From Lojkania enalia (Eukaryota; Ascomycota; Dothideomycetes; Pleosporales): a DNA stretch of 64,000 bases. A model generated the notes under the pieces. That model searched no databases and had not been told where the DNA came from. It saw only the letters and a list, made by a program, of their open reading frames with translations. A program made the position numbers and the translations under genes. The stretch lies in assembly GCA_010094045.1 (NCBI GenBank), contig ML986653.1:1-64000 (forward strand). Reading direction: 5' to 3'. Shown in pieces: positions 50,749-60,828 of the stretch. Within the stretch, counting starts at the first letter, position 1. Each line of letters starts with the position of its first letter.

Positions 50749-50994
50749 TCACAGCTCAATGAGGACCGCTTCATCTGTCGGGACCGAACCTGGAAATGCT
50801 GTTCTCGACGTCATCTCGGTAACCTTATGGGCGAGACTCCAGGCGGCACCCGCCATGAGCGCGGTCGTGTGCATTGGTTTCAGCAGGTCGTCCAGATCCT
50901 GGTGCTCGGCAACGGAAAGTTGGCTTGGACGAGGAAACGCCGCTGCAAGGCTGAAGTTGGCCAGAAGAAGGATTGGGAGGAAAAGGAGCTTCAT
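50749..50994 (-). CDS. small secreted protein, 81 aa
   Basis: A single frame with a true ATG. The first 19 residues (MKLLFLPILLLANFSLAAA) are a good signal peptide; the mature part of about 62 residues starts FPRPSQLSVAEHQDLDDLLK and has no cysteine, so it is not a typical disulfide-rich effector. No family was recognised. It converges on the GH55 gene, with 244 bp between the stops. It could be a real small secreted protein or a chance frame; the well-formed signal sequence is the main support. Confidence 0.45.
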   Translation of the reverse strand: MKLLFLPILLLANFSLAAAFPRPSQLSVAEHQDLDDLLKPMHTTALMAGAAWSLAHKVTEMTSRTAFPGSVPTDEAVLIEL

Positions 50995-51661
50995 TTTGGC
51001 ACGAGCAATCGATGTAATGGGCTAGGAACGCTGAGTGAAAGGCTATTCTCCCGTAGGATTGTCCCCAGTGTGGCTGCCGAAAAGGTTGAAGATGACCGGT
51101 GAGAGTGACGGACAGTAAAAGAGATGGGAAGCCAGAGCCCAAGTGACTGACGCTGATATAAGAATTTTGGCCGCTTGAGGGTTGCGAGAAACGAGTTGGT
51201 GTGTCCTGGAGGGCCACGGATCCAGATCCCTCAGGGGTGTAGTACCACTCTACAACTCGCTCACTTGCTTGCTCGAGGCAGGCGCAAACGACCGTAGCGT
51301 CAAGAGACGAAAGCCTGTGAAACTACCAAAAAATAAAACGACTTCATTACGTCCTCTTTAAGGTCAACGGCTGTTTGCCCTCTGCACGGCATTTTGGCTA
51401 GTTAACTTGGCTTCTCGGCGGGGGAGAAGCGGAGTTGCGGACACGTTGAGGGTCGAGAGCTGTGAGTGGCTGCACTTAGGTCAGAGAGCCGATCCCTGCC
51501 GCCGATCAGTGCTCGGCAACCAAACCAGGAACGCTGGATCGCAACCGGGAGTGCCATCCGCCATTGATGCAGCAACAATTCCCCGCCTTGGAAGCTCGAC
51601 ACTAAGTATTGCTCCAAAAACACTAAAGCTCGAGCAGGCATACACAAGCCTGGGTACAGAC
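50995..51661. other. intergenic, no supported gene
   Basis: About 670 bp of divergent upstream DNA between the small secreted-protein frame and APC15. Overlapping short frames only. Confidence 0.5.
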
Positions 51662-52749
51662 ATGTACACTCTTCCACTCATCCCTCCGCGCGCGGTAAGG
51701 TTACCCCATCTTCCACTCGCTCCAAACAAACAAACAACTGCTTCACCCGCGTTTCGACCTCCGCGACGGTTCAAACTTTCAAACTCTACTACGCGTGTCT
51801 CTCGACGAATGAGATCCCTATTTAACCTAACAATCAGGATGCCAGCCTCTGGCCCTCCCACCGCCTCCCCAACACCAACACCGACAGAGACGACAAAGAG
51901 GAACGAAGCCCCACCTCGAGCCATCCGCACCGACGCCCCAAGTCCCGTGACAAGGAAAACAAATCCCAGAATCAAACCCTGCTAGAAGCTCTTGCCGCAG
52001 ACGAGAATTTACTCTACAATCGCAAACAGAATGTGCGGCGGTTCGGCGCAGGATGGATCCGACCGCCAGGCGTTGCGAAGACGTATCAAGCGATGATGGA
52101 TGAAGCGGCGGAGCGCGATGAGCAAGAGGCTATGGCGAGACGCGAACAGGTTATGCTGGACCTTGCGGCTGCGCAGACGCAAACGGCCAATCAAGAAGCC
52201 GCGGCGCAAGACGACGGGGAGATAATGGAGGGGGAGAGGGATTTGGACGATGAGGTGCCGGAGGCAGAGGCTAACGACAGTGATGTCTCTCCGGATGAAG
52301 ACGATAGTGAATTAGTGGAGGGAGATACGGGTGTGAGTGGCCAGCCAGGGGATTTGACGTTCAATGAAGACAGCTTTCTCGAGGGGAGCATGGTTGCTGG
52401 GGAGGTTGAACATATGCTGGAAATGGAAGAGGCGGAGATGGTTGGCGTGTTGCAAGATGAACGCGATCTCGACGATGATATACCAGAAGCTGGAAGCTAT
52501 GAGCATACAGAGACTGACTTGTCAGACATAAGCTCTGATGACGGCGGAGCCGGGGCTAGCTCGGCAAGACGGCGCTCTAGACTCCGGAGCTCAGGAGTGA
52601 GGAGTGGAAGGGGTCATAGAAGCAGTATTGGGTTTGAGGGCAGCAGTTCCATCATAGATGGCAGCTCATTCCTGCGCAGTTCTCCAGCAGCGGCGAGAGG
52701 TTCGTTGAGGAGTCGCTTCATGAACGCTAGGGGTGACCGAGGAAATTGA
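51662..52749 (+). CDS. APC15: anaphase-promoting complex subunit Apc15/Mnd2
   Basis: Exons 51662-51694 and 51838-52749, intron 143 nt, phase 0; 314 aa. The short first exon gives MYTLPLIPPRA, joined to DASLWPSHRLPN. The core is LLEALAADENLLYNRKQNVR followed by RFGAGWIRPPGVAKTYQAMM, the conserved Apc15 block. The C-terminal half is acidic and disordered, with a repeated ERDLDDxxPEA motif (ERDLDDEVPEAEA and ERDLDDDIPEAGS), then a Ser/Arg-rich tail. Apc15 helps APC/C-Cdc20 turnover during the spindle checkpoint; yeast Mnd2 restrains a meiotic APC/C form. The family call is from memory of the RRFGAGW...PPG block. The tail is longer than in animals, as is usual for fungi. Confidence 0.85.
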
Positions 52750-54768
52750 AATGATAGATACCCAGATATGCCACAGTATTAAGATACTACGATTTGGATG
52801 GACGAAACGCTCATCCGAGACAAAGTCCCTGTATGATAGTGTATCATGGTTAGATCAGTATTAGCAATAGCTCATGATAGCCATACTAGCTCTAGATGAT
52901 GGACTCCTAACAAGCAGTCCATCAAATAATAGACGAACCCAGCCGACAATTAGATGATGCAACTCGAGACACCGCTCCCATTTCTTCCACAGTCCTCATC
53001 CGCAAACACTGAAAACCCACATCGAGCGAAGCTATGATTGCCGCGGACCATTAAAAATTGTCCCCAAAAGAGTCCATTGCGGCTCCACTTGAACGGCTCT
53101 TTCAGACCACTTCTAAAACCCCTCTCTGACAGAGTCTCTTCGATTCACACTTGTCCTTCCATAGGATCTAAAAAGTCACTTAGCACCGATTCATGCTAAA
53201 GCAGCTGGCTAAAGTTCGCACTTCGGGAAATTCATGACGTCACTAACACCAAAACTAACTGCCTTTTATGCAAGCGGAGGAAAGTGGTGTTCAGCACTAA
53301 AACCACGAACCCGAAAAGTCGATGTGGTTCTAGGAGCTCAGGTGGAGTTCTCTTTTCATAGGCCCAAAACTTATCTAGAATAAGGACAATGCTTAGAGAG
53401 GTCCGGCCGTGAGAAAATAATGAAGGAAACCATGATTGTTGGGCTGAAACATGACTCCGACGATGAGGATGTGGTTGTCGTACTTAAGGATTCGTACTAA
53501 AACTTGACTTCAATAACGCTTATGTGCAGCTACGGTCTAGCGTAAAGATGGAGGTTAAAATGCGTCGGTAGGATTTAGGAGTGAATTAAGGAAGGCTGAG
53601 GATGCTGAGCATCGTTGCTAATTAACGGTGCAAATCATATCCTGCTTTGTCCAATATTTATCATACTTGTTTAACAAGGCGAATACGTGCTGGCATATAG
53701 AGCAGTGTTTTAAAAATAGTCTCATATGTGTGTCCCTCGTGGACATTTAGACAATGTCACTCCGTGACACGATTGAGACGAGGTTTTACACGTAGTAATC
53801 ACGGATACGAAGATTGTTCAATTGTAGAGCAGGGACATTCAGAATATTTCTGATTCTTCTAGTGTAAGAGACAGCATTATACATGATTTGCATGCTTTTT
53901 AATATCCTTCGGGGGTAAAGAAAGTTGCGTGGAGGGGTGTAAATAGGAGAAGATGTCCGAATATATATCCAGAACCTTGAGGATACTAAGCCACATACGC
54001 TTCCCGAGCCCTCCAGACCCGGCCGAAGATACTCCTGGCCAAGTGTATATAGCCTCCTTCTTCCGGCAATTGACTTCTCTTCTCTGCACATTGGCGATAT
54101 CAATTGAACTAAAAAAATCTAGAAGAATGTGATGTATAAGGGTTGCAACTAAAAGCAAGGTAACAATGGTGATACGGGGAGTGTGTAGAAGCCCTACCAC
54201 CGAAATTGGCACTGAAATAAATCGATGGAATGTGAACTAAAAGCCTAAATTCAGATCCCATTTACCAGGAATTCTACGTTGATTTTGCTAAAACTCACAG
54301 CCAACGGGGAACAGGAGAGTAAGAGAAACCTGAGTTTGGCAATAAGGGACATCCGCGGACGATATGGGAATAGATTCATTGAACGGAATAGAGAAATGGG
54401 TATGTGACCGGTACAAAATTGGGAATATTGAACACTACTTACGGCAATGATGATCATCAATCTAAATGCTTAATATACTACACATCTTCGGGGCTTTCCG
54501 AAACAAAGACTAAGAGAAATTGTCAGATTTTATACTATGATAGTATCAATAAACCACATGCTTTGGGAAATTGGTTTTTAAGTGCGTATCCACATTATGC
54601 CTCAGGATACTGCATTTTAGAACACGTAAAACGAACGAGGAGACTTCCGCGCTGAGAAGAACATAGATGACAAGAGAATAGTGTTTATATAGACGAGATT
54701 GACGCTCCGTAACAGCATCATCCTACATGTGTTTAACTTCCGAAGGTCGAAGCACCTACAGTCTCTAT
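52750..54768. other. AT-rich intergenic region, no supported gene
   Basis: About 2 kb downstream of APC15. Minus-strand frames near 53786-54460 include hydrophobic stretches (RITIVTLLLVATLIHHILL) but no recognised family and no convincing exon join, so none is called. Confidence 0.45.
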
Positions 54769-55212
54769 TCAATCAGCTATGTCATCTTCTTCTGCTACCA
54801 AGGTTTCTTTCCCTACGCATATGTTCATATCGGTACAATTAAATTCCCCATAGTAATAGGAGCCGGTTCCGTAATCACGAAGGTGGCTCGGGTGTGATCT
54901 CGTGTTAGCATAAGTATAATATTGCATCAAAGGACATAACATCGCTATCACCAGGACCCTCACAGAAACGAGGTAAGCCCCTTCGGGAAGTTTTCTATCC
55001 GGAATTGATGACACGTATTTTCGGTGGCCCTTTTGACTCAATTTCCAGGACTTCTTCTCAATCTGGGTATAGACTGGTTCGCTGTCCACGGCTAAGGCAA
55101 ATTTAACATGCTCTCTAGACTTGCAGCGTGCAGGGTCTGTACGAATTATCATTTCGGCTGGTATCTGGAGATTTTCGCGCGTGGTTAGAGCAAGTCCGTT
55201 GCCAGTTAACAT
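54769..55212 (-). CDS. hypothetical protein frame
   Basis: An open frame of 147 codons. Its first part reads like a folded protein (NGLALTTRENLQIPAEMIIR, SREHVKFALAVDSEPVYTQI). A strong donor-like GTGAGG follows LPEGAYLVS, with a TGCTAAC branch-like site and a CGAG acceptor-like site downstream, so the true C-terminus may be spliced. No family was recognised, and the start is only the first ATG of the frame; an upstream exon is possible. It sits in the degenerate 53-60 kb block and could be a relic. Confidence 0.35.
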   Translation of the reverse strand: MLTGNGLALTTRENLQIPAEMIIRTDPARCKSREHVKFALAVDSEPVYTQIEKKSWKLSQKGHRKYVSSIPDRKLPEGAYLVSVRVLVIAMLCPLMQYYTYANTRSHPSHLRDYGTGSYYYGEFNCTDMNICVGKETLVAEEDDIAD

Positions 55213-55514
55213 AAACTTTCCGTAGACGTAGGGCTAGCAGGCTTTATGGGGTGCGGATTCTCTAGCGGTTCAAAGCAATTCGAACCTCCCTATTATGCTT
55301 GTACTCGCATACAATTGATGCTTGTAGGAGGCATCATAAGATGCACGCATTAGTGGACAGCAGGATGCGCCACCACAGATGGATCGCCTGGGTGATGCGT
55401 GAATACCTGCAACGGTATTCTGGCTGTCCATAATCTTCCTGAAAGTATATTTTTAGGGTCCTTCGAACCTATTGTGCTCCAATTGTGCTACAGTCGCCAT
55501 TCTCTACCCGTGGC

Positions 55515-55925
55515 CTAGGTGGGGTTGGAGATGCTTGCCTGGCGCGTCGATTCGCCGATATCATCTTCAATCGGATCGTCTCCTAGTTCGAGTATACCGA
55601 GAAGAGGATTAGAGATGTCGTCCTCAGTTCTTTCTGCAAAGGAAATTCTCGTGCGCATGGTTGTCATCGCGAGCTGGCGGGCAGCACCTTCAAAAGTAGT
55701 AGAAGTGACAAACTCTGACGGATTCCCTAATAAATTATTAGATATAAGGCGCACACAGGGACTAGAGGTAGGCAAGATACGTCTTTCCCGAGAGCGGCCA
55801 GGAGTGTAATTGTGATGACATCGTCACAGCCTTGTGAGCGATAACTGGCCGTTAATATCGATTGTAGCTAGAATACTAGCAGCGACGACAAGACATGAGA
55901 GATGTGCGAGATGTGAGGAAATCAT
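55515..55925 (-). pseudogene. secreted-protein frame with a nonsense codon
   Basis: From an ATG at 55925 the frame starts MISSHLAHLSCLVVAASILA, a good signal peptide, and meets an in-frame TGA at 55824-55826 after 33 codons. The same frame then stays open for over 100 codons to a stop at 55515, with protein-like sequence (CVRLISNNLLGNPSEFVTST, FAERTEDDISNPLLGILELG). Either a single nonsense change inactivated a secreted protein of about 136 residues, or a weak intron removes the stop. No family was recognised. A plus-strand shadow ORF covers the same place. Confidence 0.4.
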
Positions 55926-56060
55926 GGAATGGATTCTGATATTGATTTTCTATCTGTCTATCTTTAGGTGCTTTATAGGACCTGCCGGGTTCTGAAGATC
56001 GCGGATCATAGAATGTCTAGCATACAGGCCATTTTACTAGAGGCATATACGATGATCCCC

Positions 56061-57500
56061 TCAACTTTGGAGACCCGCTGGTTTCTTTTGATCGCTATCT
56101 ACGACCTCCGGTTTGTAATCATCGTGAATATCTAATTCACCGTCGGAATCGGCCTGTGTCACTTCCTCGTTTCCACCTTCTCCAGAACCGTTAGAATTCT
56201 CATCCTTGGGATTGTCACCACAAGCCGTGTCCTTGGAACGCATACATTCGACAATCTCGCACTTGAGAGCATTATTGTCAGCCTTCAAGATGCTGATGAC
56301 GCTTTTGAGCCAGTTGTTCTCGGTCGCAAGGGCTTGGTTTTCGGTCATCAGCTCATATTATCGGCCTTATGGGACGCGGGATCGTACTTGAATTGTGTGT
56401 AGTCTGAATTTTTGCGAGTCTTCGCAGTTTCCAGCCCCTTCAGCCGCGCGATCGCGTAGCAAATTAGTGATTTACTGACCTGCAATAACTATGACAACTT
56501 ATAGCAAGGATATCTCCGTCACCGTCGCTGGTGTCCTCGTTCCCACACTTCTCGTCGCGCTTGAGGTCAGCAGTTGACTTAGTTGCATTGATGCTCTTCC
56601 CTCTTGCTCTTGTTCCTTTATCTCCGGGGCGGACTTCTTTTCGGGCCTAGCATTTTCTTGGAGCTTATTCTGATCCCGTGTCTTCTCTCGAGCTTATCTT
56701 AGAGGTCCCGATGTCAGCACATATACATATCGTATACGAGACAATAATAACTTACTCTCTTTGTCACCCGGAGTGCCTTCCTCAACTATCAAGCCTCTCT
56801 CTTCATCCAATGTCACCATAATGATTGCCGTTACTTCTTCGTCACTCTTTCCTGACTTTATACTCCCCTTCGACAAAGTTTACAACGCATCTCGCCACTG
56901 CAGGACCATTAATGGCCAACTCAACAGGCCCGGCTCCTAACTTTTACGTTATATGCGCATTTAATCAATGAGATCATGGGAATCACCTGTTCATTATCAA
57001 AGACATCGTCGTTACCGTTCCCGCTACTTGTGATTAGGAGTGATTAGGAGTAATAGCATGTCATGCATGCCTACAAATTTATCTCCAGTCGGGTCACCGT
57101 TCTCAGAGCCGATTGGCTTCAGAAGGAATTCTTTCATCTCAGGCTCGACGAGGACCTAGAAGGCTTGGAACTTGTGCTTAGGCTGAGGATGCGGATCACT
57201 TGGATGGGTGTATTGATTGCTTTCCGAAGTAGTTGGGATTTTTGCCGAGTCGGCAGGACGACTACAAAGGGTGCCTTGACAGACCAGATCATTTAAGGGC
57301 TCTACTAGTGTCGCTGAGGCAGAAAACTTCGGGAACAAGACCCAAAGCGCGAGCTTGAGAGCCTCAGTGCCCCATTGCTGCTTAAGAAATAGTTCGTCCA
57401 ACGCATTCTGTAAATCGGCTTATAGCCCACATGCAACGACCTTGGCCGGCCTTATCCTTTGCATTTTCATCGCTGCCACCAAAAAAAAAAAAATTTTTTT
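56061..57500 (-). pseudogene. broken acidic, repeat-like multi-exon gene
   Basis: Several minus-strand pieces in shifting frames share an acidic Gly/Asn/Asp style: GGSDENAKDKAGQGR near 57440-57480, LKQQWGTEALKLALWVLFPK (57156-57401), then after an in-frame stop EMKEFLLKPIGSENGDPTGD, GNGNDDVFDNEQ near 57000, SDEEVTAIIMVTLDEERGLI (56694-56876), TKSTADLKRDEKCGNEDTSD near 56550, and a helical piece ATENNWLKSVISILKADNNA ending in an acidic tail (56061-56348). They may be exons of one gene or the decayed remains of one with internal repeats. No consistent splice model and no family could be set. Confidence 0.3.
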
Positions 57501-57507
57501 TTTTTTT
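57481..57507. repeat. poly(A)13-poly(T)14 perfect inverted repeat
   Basis: Thirteen A directly followed by fourteen T, with no spacer. It can fold as a hairpin or behave as a rigid A-tract, and is also a spot prone to sequencing or assembly error. Confidence 0.85.
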
Positions 57508-57766
57508 CAACCGTCATGACCCTAGTGTTTGCAGGTGAATAGACACCTAGATGATTTGTTAGAGAAAAAAGAATCAGAAGTAGAAGATAAAATAAATAGT
57601 GGAGTCTATTGCTGACCTACTCTATGCCCTGCATCTACGAGGTGGTCTAAAGCCTGTTGGTTCGAAGTAATAGTGCCGCTCTCGATGGTCTCCTTTAGCA
57701 TTCAAAGAGTGGTGAAATTAGATTTAGGTGGGATGAGGTCGCCTAGTTGATACTGCGGCATTTTCA

Positions 57767-57885
57767 AATGTGTAGGTAGATGATGAGAGGTAGCGGTGGA
57801 AGATGATGGAAGGGAGATTAAGGTAGTAGTAAGGATAAATAGTGGTGGTAGAAGATAAGAGGTAGTGATGGATAGTAGTAGAAAG
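57767..57885 (+). repeat. C-depleted purine-rich low-complexity tract
   Basis: About 118 bases with a single C, built of degenerate GTAGTAG, GGTGGTAGAAGATAAGAGG and GATGATGGAAGG-like words. A shorter related word (AGTAGAAGATAA) lies near 57578-57590. It looks like a slipped, decayed microsatellite on a strongly strand-asymmetric background. Confidence 0.65.
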
Positions 57886-57939
57886 GCTAGCTTTCACCGC
57901 TCACTTTAGATTATGCCTTTACTATTCTGTCTTTACTAT

Positions 57940-58160
57940 ACTATCTTAAATTGATGACTCTCTACTGATTGACTTAACGATAAAATAAAGATAGAGTTAT
58001 AGTGTATATAATTAAGCTCCTATAAAGAACATAATAGTTTTAGTATACATTCCTGTTTTAATATAATATTCTAATAGGAGAGATAAAATCGCCTTCTATA
58101 CAACAGCTTATTCTAGACTAACTGCTCAATTATATAAATACCTTTTAAATTATTATTAAC
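57940..58160. other. AT-rich, RIP-like degraded DNA
   Basis: Dense in TA steps (ATTATATAAATA, TTTAATATAATATTC) with few C or G. It resembles DNA degraded by repeat-induced point mutation in ascomycetes, but no partner copy is available in this window to prove it. Confidence 0.4.
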
Positions 58161-58556
58161 CGCGTGCTGTCCAAGAAATTTCTCCGATCGGATGCATCGC
58201 TTTTAATCTAGAGACTACAGGTTTCTCCTTTAAAAGAAAATAGGGATCTCTAGAAATATCCTCAGAAATCTAGGATGGCCGGCAATCCTGGGACCCTGAG
58301 AGCTAAAACAAGAGCAAAAGCGCGAGTATGTTATAATGTGGATTTCTGCAGATATGTTTTGTCAATCTATGCGGCGGACTACCGTGAATGATAGAATAAT
58401 ATCCCAAATACCATCATGTGGTTTCCCTTTGCTGCGGCGAGTCTTTAGGAAAATAGGGACCATTCTTGAGTTATGGAAGCTTGACTACAAGCCCATCATT
58501 TAGATAAAAGAGATTGAGACGTGGGAAGAATAGCACCCGTCGACTTGAACTAATAT

Positions 58557-58931
58557 TTGGAGCCGGGCAAGACACGCAAACATTACGCAGAAGATCGATA
58601 TGACACCTGGAACTTACAAGACGAAAAGCATATATATTGTCACTGTGTGTTGTGCTCCAAAAAGCTACTAAAGACAATATGGTATTTACGCCAATCTATG
58701 GTGACAGATGCTATCATCGATGAGGACAGCAGCTCTAACCGGCGACGTTGGAAAAATAATCGCATTGCTATAAAAACAATAAATATTGGTCTTAAGTGTG
58801 TTCAAAGTCATCGAAGCCCTCCGATCGTCGTACTGATTGCGGAGGCAGGAAAGAATCTCATAATAACAGCTGAGCAGTTGCTGGTGATGATACTCGGCAT
58901 TATCAACAGCGATGATGTGATTGTGGACTAG
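58557..58931 (+). pseudogene. short Cys-rich fragment, possibly transposon-derived
   Basis: A 124-codon frame (its first codon is TTG, not ATG). It includes CHCVLCSKKLLKTIWYLRQS, a CxCxxC arrangement followed by a basic helix that recalls the zinc-like N-terminal part of some fungal transposase-associated proteins, and later RSPPIVVLIAEAGKNLIITA. No terminal repeats or catalytic region were seen. The link to a transposon is a weak inference. It lies in AT-rich degenerate DNA. Confidence 0.2.
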
Positions 58932-60021
58932 TTGCTTCCATCAGCATTGCGGGTTTCAGGATAGTAAGGAATAGTTCAATATAGGGCACACAAGAATGTC
59001 AGGACCTTATTGTATATAAAGCATCATATTGTAGAATCTTGGACGATTTTATCCAATATGGAGGGTGTGTTCCTATCTATAAATGAAATACTACTTATCT
59101 TATATATTGAGTGGCGGTATAAAGATGTGTTTTGGGGAAGCAATACTCTTTAAGGTAAAAGACCTTCTCCAGGAGGTAATTACCTCGCCCCAATCTTGGT
59201 AATTTGGAAACATTCACTTGCCATGCTTCCGAAATATCCGTAGCCGAAGCGCCCATACTCCATATTATCGCATCAATCTCTTTCAAACGACAAGAAGAAC
59301 TAGCTGACATGAGCGGTTCTGCTCCATCTCACTCAGCCTTCAACCCATTCACAAACCTCCCCAGCTATCTAATAATCATAAGCAAAGCTAGGGAAATAGC
59401 TCTCGAAGATCTTTACAGCAACATTCCTACCCCGAGCTTTTCCTTAAGCGCTGCATCGCGATTGGGGTACTGGTTCCAGCAACTTTCCTAAATAGGCAAA
59501 CTCTCACTCTAACATAAAGCCTGCTATTCGCTCGCCCGGCTGTCAGATCATGCATCTCATACTTATCGAGTAGCGAGCCGCAGCCTAGGCGTCCTATATA
59601 GTCTAGTCTAATCTGAAAATCGTATGATGCACGTCTGATACCTTAGAGGGCGGCTCTAGAGGGCGGCTTTTGAGAGCGGGATTAGAGGCTAGGTTGTAGC
59701 GAATTACTGTGTAGAGTCGATAGTATGTACACTGACCGCTGTTGAATGAGAATTCTCGCGTTGCAAAGAGGAGATTTTGAGGTAGGACACGCGGGTTAGG
59801 AACTACGAAACATCGAAAATGCCTCTTTGATTTCTGTACACAGGCGGACTAATGTGACAATGACCAACCAAGGAGCAGCGTCTGCCACCATCTCCACGCG
59901 GAACCCCTCCTCTCTTATACATATCGCACAAACAATGCCAAAAAGAAAACATTGACCCAAGGAAATTTGAATAGGTTTGGTAATTGGTATTGTTTGCACA
60001 TCATGATACTTTTCAGAACCT
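58932..60021. other. intergenic, relic-like frames and a 13-bp tandem repeat
   Basis: About 1.1 kb. A plus-strand frame at 59204-59491 reads protein-like (PSHSAFNPFTNLPSYLIIIS) but is unrecognised and short, perhaps a gene relic. TAGAGGGCGGCT occurs twice, at 59644-59655 and 59657-59668. The right end is the COX5 3' region. Confidence 0.4.
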
Positions 60022-60828
60022 TTACTCATCGTTGATCTTGCCGGATGCTTTGGATGCTGGCGGGGACTGTACCATCATACCCTTGTAGCCAGTGATGGTC
60101 TCGGTTCCTTGCGCCTGTGGTGTGATGCGTTAGCGCGGGTATGCGGAAAAAGAAACGACATCGTCATCGCAAAAAGTGCGCATACCTTCAAGTACTCCTC
60201 GGTGGCCTCCTGCCACTCCTTGGTCATGGTCCGTGGACGGACGGGGTTCGCAAACATGCGGGTGAGGGCGAAGACGCCTATCGCGGCAGCGATGATGGAG
60301 GCCGAGAGGAAGAAAACTTTGCGGCCCTCATCCGGGGGAGGGGGTCGTCGAGGACCGTGTGGACCGAAGGCAATGTAGTATGCTGTATTCAAAAGCAACG
60401 TCAGCAAGTCGCATTCAATAATGGGATTGACAAAAGCTTCGGATGAGCTCTTCGGTTGTTCCACGAGACCGGGTAGTGACGCGATAACGACGCCATATGT
60501 CATACGGGAGTCCAGATAGCTCAATGGTAGGAGTGGAGCTCTACGCACCAGCCTTCTTCTCTTGTAACGTCAGCTCCTTCCAATCGCTCTTCATGCGATC
60601 CCTAAGAGACATCCACAAGTCTGCCTGCTCCTGAGGAGGCATGTCCTCCCATCGCTTCTCAATGTTGGCCAGAGTCGGGTTGGAAATGGCATGGGCCTTG
60701 CGGATCTGGGCTTGCTGGAGGCACACGATGGGCGTAGCTTGCGGTACGCGGACAACCTGACGTGTCGCGGACGATGGGATGAACGAAGCCGATCTCCTCG
60801 AAGCCCGGATGGTGGAGGAGCGCAGCAT
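60022..60828 (-). CDS. COX5: cytochrome c oxidase subunit V (mammalian COX IV type)
   Basis: Exons 60549-60828, 60186-60382 and 60022-60114; 189 aa. The start MLRSSTIRASRRSASFIPSS is a mitochondrial presequence and is the first true ATG in frame. The mature part begins near HAISNPTLANIEKRWEDMPP, continues QEQADLWMSLRDRMKSDWKE, then AYYIAFGPHGPRRPPPPDEG and one membrane span (VFFLSASIIAAAIGVFALTR). The last exon holds TETITGYKGMMVQSPPASK. This nuclear subunit of complex IV sits in the inner membrane. It is single-copy in filamentous fungi, unlike the yeast 5a/5b pair. All phases agree. Confidence 0.95.

Noticed and set aside
55260..55295. GGTTCGAAT-like B box on the minus strand
   Set aside because: The stem around it does not pair as a T arm and no A box lies at the right distance.
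60500..60550. tRNA-like A box (TAGCTCAATGGTAGGAG) in COX5 intron 1
   Set aside because: No B box or acceptor stem follows; the expected downstream part is COX5 coding sequence.
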